Shown: positions 60,757 through 64,000 of the stretch, in pieces
Layout: each line of letters begins with the position of its first letter
Numbering within the stretch: the first letter of the stretch is position 1
Assembly (NCBI RefSeq): GCF_008630915.1
Contig: NZ_CP043909.1
Span: 1,550,001-1,614,000 of the forward strand
Origin: Acinetobacter suaedae
GTDB taxonomy: Bacteria > Pseudomonadota > Gammaproteobacteria > Pseudomonadales > Moraxellaceae
Length of the DNA: 64,000 bases
Reading direction: 5' to 3'
Notes under the pieces: model-generated
Told to the model about the DNA's origin: nothing
Seen by the model: the letters and a program-made list of their open reading frames with translations, nothing else
The model's database searches: none
Made by a program: the position numbers and the translations under genes

Positions 60757-63700
60757 ATGTTTAAAACTGTACTTATTGCAAACCGTGGTGAAATTGCTGT
60801 ACGGGCGATTCGCACACTTAAAAAACTAGGTGTAACTAGTGTTGCTGTGTATTCGGATAGTGATCGTTATGCACAACATGTTGAAGATGCTGATATTGCA
60901 ATTGCATTAGACGGTTTAAAACCAGCAGATACTTATTTGAGTATCGAAAAATTAATTCAGGCTGCTAAAAAAACTGGCGCTGAGGCAATATTCCCAGGTT
61001 ATGGTTTCCTTTCTGAAAGTGCTGATTTTGCTCGCGCCTGTGAAGAAAATAATATTGCCTTTATGGGGCCTACAGCTGAGCAAATTCTAGAATTTGGTTT
61101 AAAGCATCGTGCTCGTGAGTTGGCTGCTGCTGCCAATGTTCCGATGACTCCGGGAACAGGATTGCTGAACAGCTTAGAAGAAGCTCTTACCGCGGCGGAT
61201 CGTATTGGCTATCCAATTATGCTGAAAAGTACTGCAGGCGGTGGTGGTATTGGTTTAACCCGTTGTGATACGCCACAAGCCTTGACCGATGCATACGAAA
61301 GTGTAAAACGTTTGGGCGAACAGTTCTTTAAGGATGCAGGCGTATTTATTGAATGCTTTATTGATAAAGCTCGTCATGTTGAAGTACAAATTTTTGGTGA
61401 TGGAAAAGGGCAAGTCGTTGCCTTTGGTGAGCGTGATTGTTCTTTGCAACGTCGTAATCAAAAAGTGGTAGAGGAAACACCTGCGGCAAATTTACCTGAA
61501 GCGACACGCAAAAAATTGCATCTAGCAGCAGTGGAATTAGGTAAATCCGTTAATTATCGTAGTGCAGGAACTGTGGAGTTTATCTACGATGCCAATCGAG
61601 ATGAGTTTTATTTTCTTGAAGTGAATACGCGTTTACAGGTTGAGCATCCAGTCACTGAAATGGTGACGGGTTTAGACTTGATTGAATGCATGCTTAAAGT
61701 GGCTGCGGGTGACGAACTCGATTGGGCATATCTCAGCAATATTCAGCCTAAAGGTGCTGCGATTGAAGTACGAGTTTACGCCGAAGATCCTGTGAAAAAT
61801 TTCCAACCAAGTCCGGGTGTACTGACAGAAGTTGCATTTCCAGAGGGGATTCGGGTTGATACTTGGGTCAAAACAGGCACAGAGATTTCTCAATACTTCG
61901 ACCCAATGATTGCCAAGATTATTGTGCATGCTGATGATCGTGCTAGTGCTATTGAAAAATTAAAGAATGTATTGGCTGAAACACGCTTGAACGGTATCAG
62001 TACAAACTTAGATTACGCACGTGCCATCGTTTCAGATCAGCGCTTTGAATCTATGCAAATTTGGACAAGAATGTTGGATGATTTCAACTACACACCAAAT
62101 GTAATTGAAGTAGTTCAAGCAGGGACGTTGAGTTCAATTCAAGATTATCCAGGTCGTACAGGTTACTGGGATATTGGTGTACCGCCATCTGGCCCAATGG
62201 ATGACTATGCATTTCAGCTTGCCAATCGTATTGTTGGAAATGATGCTAAAGCCGCAGGTTTTGAGTTTACCTTAGTTGGACCAACATTAAAGTTCCATGC
62301 AGATACAACCATTGCTCTTGCAGGTGCAAGCTGTGTAGCTTTATTGGACGATAAAAAAATTGATTTTTGGAAACCTGTTGAAGTTAAAGCAGGACAAATT
62401 TTAAAAATCGGTCAAGTTGAATCAGGGTGTCGCACATATTTAGCCGTACGAAATGGTTTGGATGTCCCTTTATATTTAGGCAGTCGTTCTACTTTTGCGC
62501 TTGGTAATTTTGGTGGTCATGCAGGTCGTACCTTACGTGTCGGTGACATGATAAAAATGGTTGAGCCAACATTTGCTAGCGCAGAGTTGCCACTTGCTCA
62601 TGATGAACCTCAAGCATTGTCGGCTGACTTGATTCCTGAATACAGTAATGAATGGGAAATTGCGGTGTTATATGGCCCTCATGGCGCACCAGATTTCTTT
62701 AAACCTGAATATGTAGAAGAATTTTTTGCTTCGGAATGGACAGTACACTTTAACTCGAATCGTTTAGGTGTGCGTTTGTCAGGACCAACACCAAGCTGGG
62801 CAAGAGAAAATGGTGGTGAAGCAGGCCTACATCCATCTAATGTCCATGACTGTGAATATGCGATTGGCGCAATTAACTTCACAGGTGATTTCCCTGTTAT
62901 TTTAGCGAAAGATGGCCCAAGTTTAGGTGGTTTCGTTTGTCCTGTGACCATCGCTAAAGCAGAACTTTGGAAAGTTGGGCAGCTCAAAGCTGATGATAAA
63001 ATCCGTTTTTATCCGATTAGCGTTGAACAAGCCAATGAATTAGAGCGTAAGCAAATTGAAAATATCCAAAACTTTGCGGAAGCAAGCAAAGTTGTAGAAA
63101 CGATTGAGCCAATTCAAGAGGTTGTTAGTACGATCTTGGCACAGCGTGAACCGACAGATTTATCTCCAAAAACAGTTTATCGTCAAGCAGGGGATAGTTA
63201 TATCCTATTAGAATACGGTGAAAATGTTTTAGATTTGGCTTTGCGTTTACGAGTGCACCAACTTATTCAAATGATCCGTAATGTAAAAATTGCGGGCGTA
63301 TTGGAGCTGTCACCGGGTGTTCGTTCACTACAGATTAAATACGATGGTTTAGTGATTCCACAATCACAGTTGATTGCTCACTTACTTCAACTTGAAGAAG
63401 AAATGGGAGATTTAAGTCAATTAAAAATCCCATCTCGTATCGTACATTTGCCAATGGCGTTTGAAGATAGTGCGACTTTGGGGGCAGTTGAACGCTATCA
63501 AGAAAGTGTTTGTTCTAAAGCACCGTGGTTACCAAACAACGTTGACTTTATCCAACGTATTAATGGTTTGGCACATCGCAATGAAGTCAAAGATATTATT
63601 TTTGATGCGAACTATTTAATTCTTGGCTTAGGTGATGTGTATTTGACGGCACCTTGTGCCGTGCCAATTGACCCACGCCATCGTTTACTGAGCTCAAAAT

Positions 63701-64000
63701 ATAATCCAGCTCGTACTTTTACTGCAGAAGGAACAGTTGGGATTGGCGGTATGTACATGTGTATCTATGGCATGGATTCACCAGGTGGCTATCAGTTGAT
63801 TGGGCGGACTTTACCAATTTGGAACAAGTTTAAGAAAAACAAACAATTTGGCGATAAACAATGGTTCTTACAATTCTTTGATCAAATTAAATATTTTGAG
63901 GTGACAGAAGAAGAACTGAATCAATGGCGTGCAGACTTTGAAAATGGTTGTGCTGAGATCAAGATTGAAGAAACAGAATTCGATTATGCGGATTATGTGA
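60757..64000 (+). CDS. uca: Urea carboxylase (cut by window edge)
   Basis: The frame is open from the ATG at 60757 (GGGGGAA upstream) to the window end, 1081 codons. It carboxylates urea to allophanate with biotin and ATP. A biotin carboxylase domain (about 1-450: TVLIANRGEIAVRAIRTLK, KSTAGGGGIGLTRCD, EVNTRLQVEHPVTEMV) is followed by carboxyltransferase-like AHS domains (KipA/KipI-type; IQDYPGRTGYWDIGVPPSGPMDD, GPTPSWARENGGEAGLHPSNVHD, VRSLQIKYDG). The biotinyl Lys domain must lie beyond the edge. It forms an operon with atzF. Confidence 0.95.
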   Translation, partial: MFKTVLIANRGEIAVRAIRTLKKLGVTSVAVYSDSDRYAQHVEDADIAIALDGLKPADTYLSIEKLIQAAKKTGAEAIFPGYGFLSESADFARACEENNIAFMGPTAEQILEFGLKHRARELAAAANVPMTPGTGLLNSLEEALTAADRIGYPIMLKSTAGGGGIGLTRCDTPQALTDAYESVKRLGEQFFKDAGVFIECFIDKARHVEVQIFGDGKGQVVAFGERDCSLQRRNQKVVEETPAANLPEATRKKLHLAAVELGKSVNYRSAGTVEFIYDANRDEFYFLEVNTRLQVEHPVTEMVTGLDLIECMLKVAAGDELDWAYLSNIQPKGAAIEVRVYAEDPVKNFQPSPGVLTEVAFPEGIRVDTWVKTGTEISQYFDPMIAKIIVHADDRASAIEKLKNVLAETRLNGISTNLDYARAIVSDQRFESMQIWTRMLDDFNYTPNVIEVVQAGTLSSIQDYPGRTGYWDIGVPPSGPMDDYAFQLANRIVGNDAKAAGFEFTLVGPTLKFHADTTIALAGASCVALLDDKKIDFWKPVEVKAGQILKIGQVESGCRTYLAVRNGLDVPLYLGSRSTFALGNFGGHAGRTLRVGDMIKMVEPTFASAELPLAHDEPQALSADLIPEYSNEWEIAVLYGPHGAPDFFKPEYVEEFFASEWTVHFNSNRLGVRLSGPTPSWARENGGEAGLHPSNVHDCEYAIGAINFTGDFPVILAKDGPSLGGFVCPVTIAKAELWKVGQLKADDKIRFYPISVEQANELERKQIENIQNFAEASKVVETIEPIQEVVSTILAQREPTDLSPKTVYRQAGDSYILLEYGENVLDLALRLRVHQLIQMIRNVKIAGVLELSPGVRSLQIKYDGLVIPQSQLIAHLLQLEEEMGDLSQLKIPSRIVHLPMAFEDSATLGAVERYQESVCSKAPWLPNNVDFIQRINGLAHRNEVKDIIFDANYLILGLGDVYLTAPCAVPIDPRHRLLSSKYNPARTFTAEGTVGIGGMYMCIYGMDSPGGYQLIGRTLPIWNKFKKNKQFGDKQWFLQFFDQIKYFEVTEEELNQWRADFENGCAEIKIEETEFDYADYV

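Overview
The window is an AT-rich (roughly 38-40% G+C by eye), gene-dense chromosomal segment of a gammaproteobacterium of the Acinetobacter type (Moraxellaceae). The evidence is the gene set: a cydP-cydA-cydB-cydX-ybgE cluster, clpS-clpA followed by a UPF0060 (YnfA-type) gene, pyrG-kdsA-eno-ftsB-ispD, a fused-domain FadH, an outer-membrane PldA, and many short low-GC genes of unknown function. Species cannot be fixed by reading alone. I see no rRNA, tRNA, CRISPR array, prophage or intact insertion sequence.

Layout. 0-8 kb: a LysR regulator cut by the left edge, a small Cys-rich protein, monothiol glutaredoxin, argD, a CBS protein, several small unknown genes around a 72-bp direct repeat, ftsY, a nitroreductase-like gene and a YccT-type exported protein. 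8-12 kb: the cytochrome bd operon with two very small subunits, then a 520-bp AT-rich gap. 12-24 kb: a YqiJ-like membrane protein, a Rieske protein joined to a PfkB kinase, a PreP-type M16 protease, pldA with a C39-like protein, a KtrAB/TrkH potassium system, ilvA, rpiA and a YgjP-like hydrolase. 24-30 kb: a CDP-alcohol transferase with an altered motif, an alkaline phosphatase lipoprotein behind a PhoB-type box, an unknown lipoprotein, argC. 30-34 kb: clpS, a 60-bp tandem duplication carrying terminators, a decayed clpS-like fragment, clpA, ynfA-like gene. 34-37 kb: an ABC-F gene divergent from a DAHP synthase gene with an elaborate leader. 37-43 kb: a PadR-controlled hydrolase divergent from fadH, then two lipid/ester hydrolases. 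43-49 kb: housekeeping genes pyrG to ispD. 49-57 kb: accessory genes, including a RES/Xre toxin-antitoxin pair, a sulfur import and oxidation module, a DNA glycosylase and a phospholipase D. 57-64 kb: formaldehyde detoxification (frmRA) and ATP-dependent urea degradation (allophanate hydrolase, urea carboxylase), the latter behind a sigma-54 promoter and cut by the right edge.

The most striking element is the leader of the DAHP synthase gene (35.75-36.11 kb). A promoter is followed by a 17-codon peptide ending in the run YFYFWHY, a set of mutually exclusive RNA pairings and a strong intrinsic terminator; beyond the terminator lies a second open frame of 30 codons, with a good ribosome site and 8 aromatic residues, and then a perfect hairpin against the aroG ribosome site. 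This reads as transcription attenuation by all three aromatic amino acids, perhaps with a second translational layer.

Other regulation readable from the sequence: twin 16-bp PadR-type palindromes around the fadH promoter, a Pho box before the alkaline phosphatase, a FrmR operator, a palindrome before the toxin-antitoxin pair, and an AT-only palindrome before the sulfur module.
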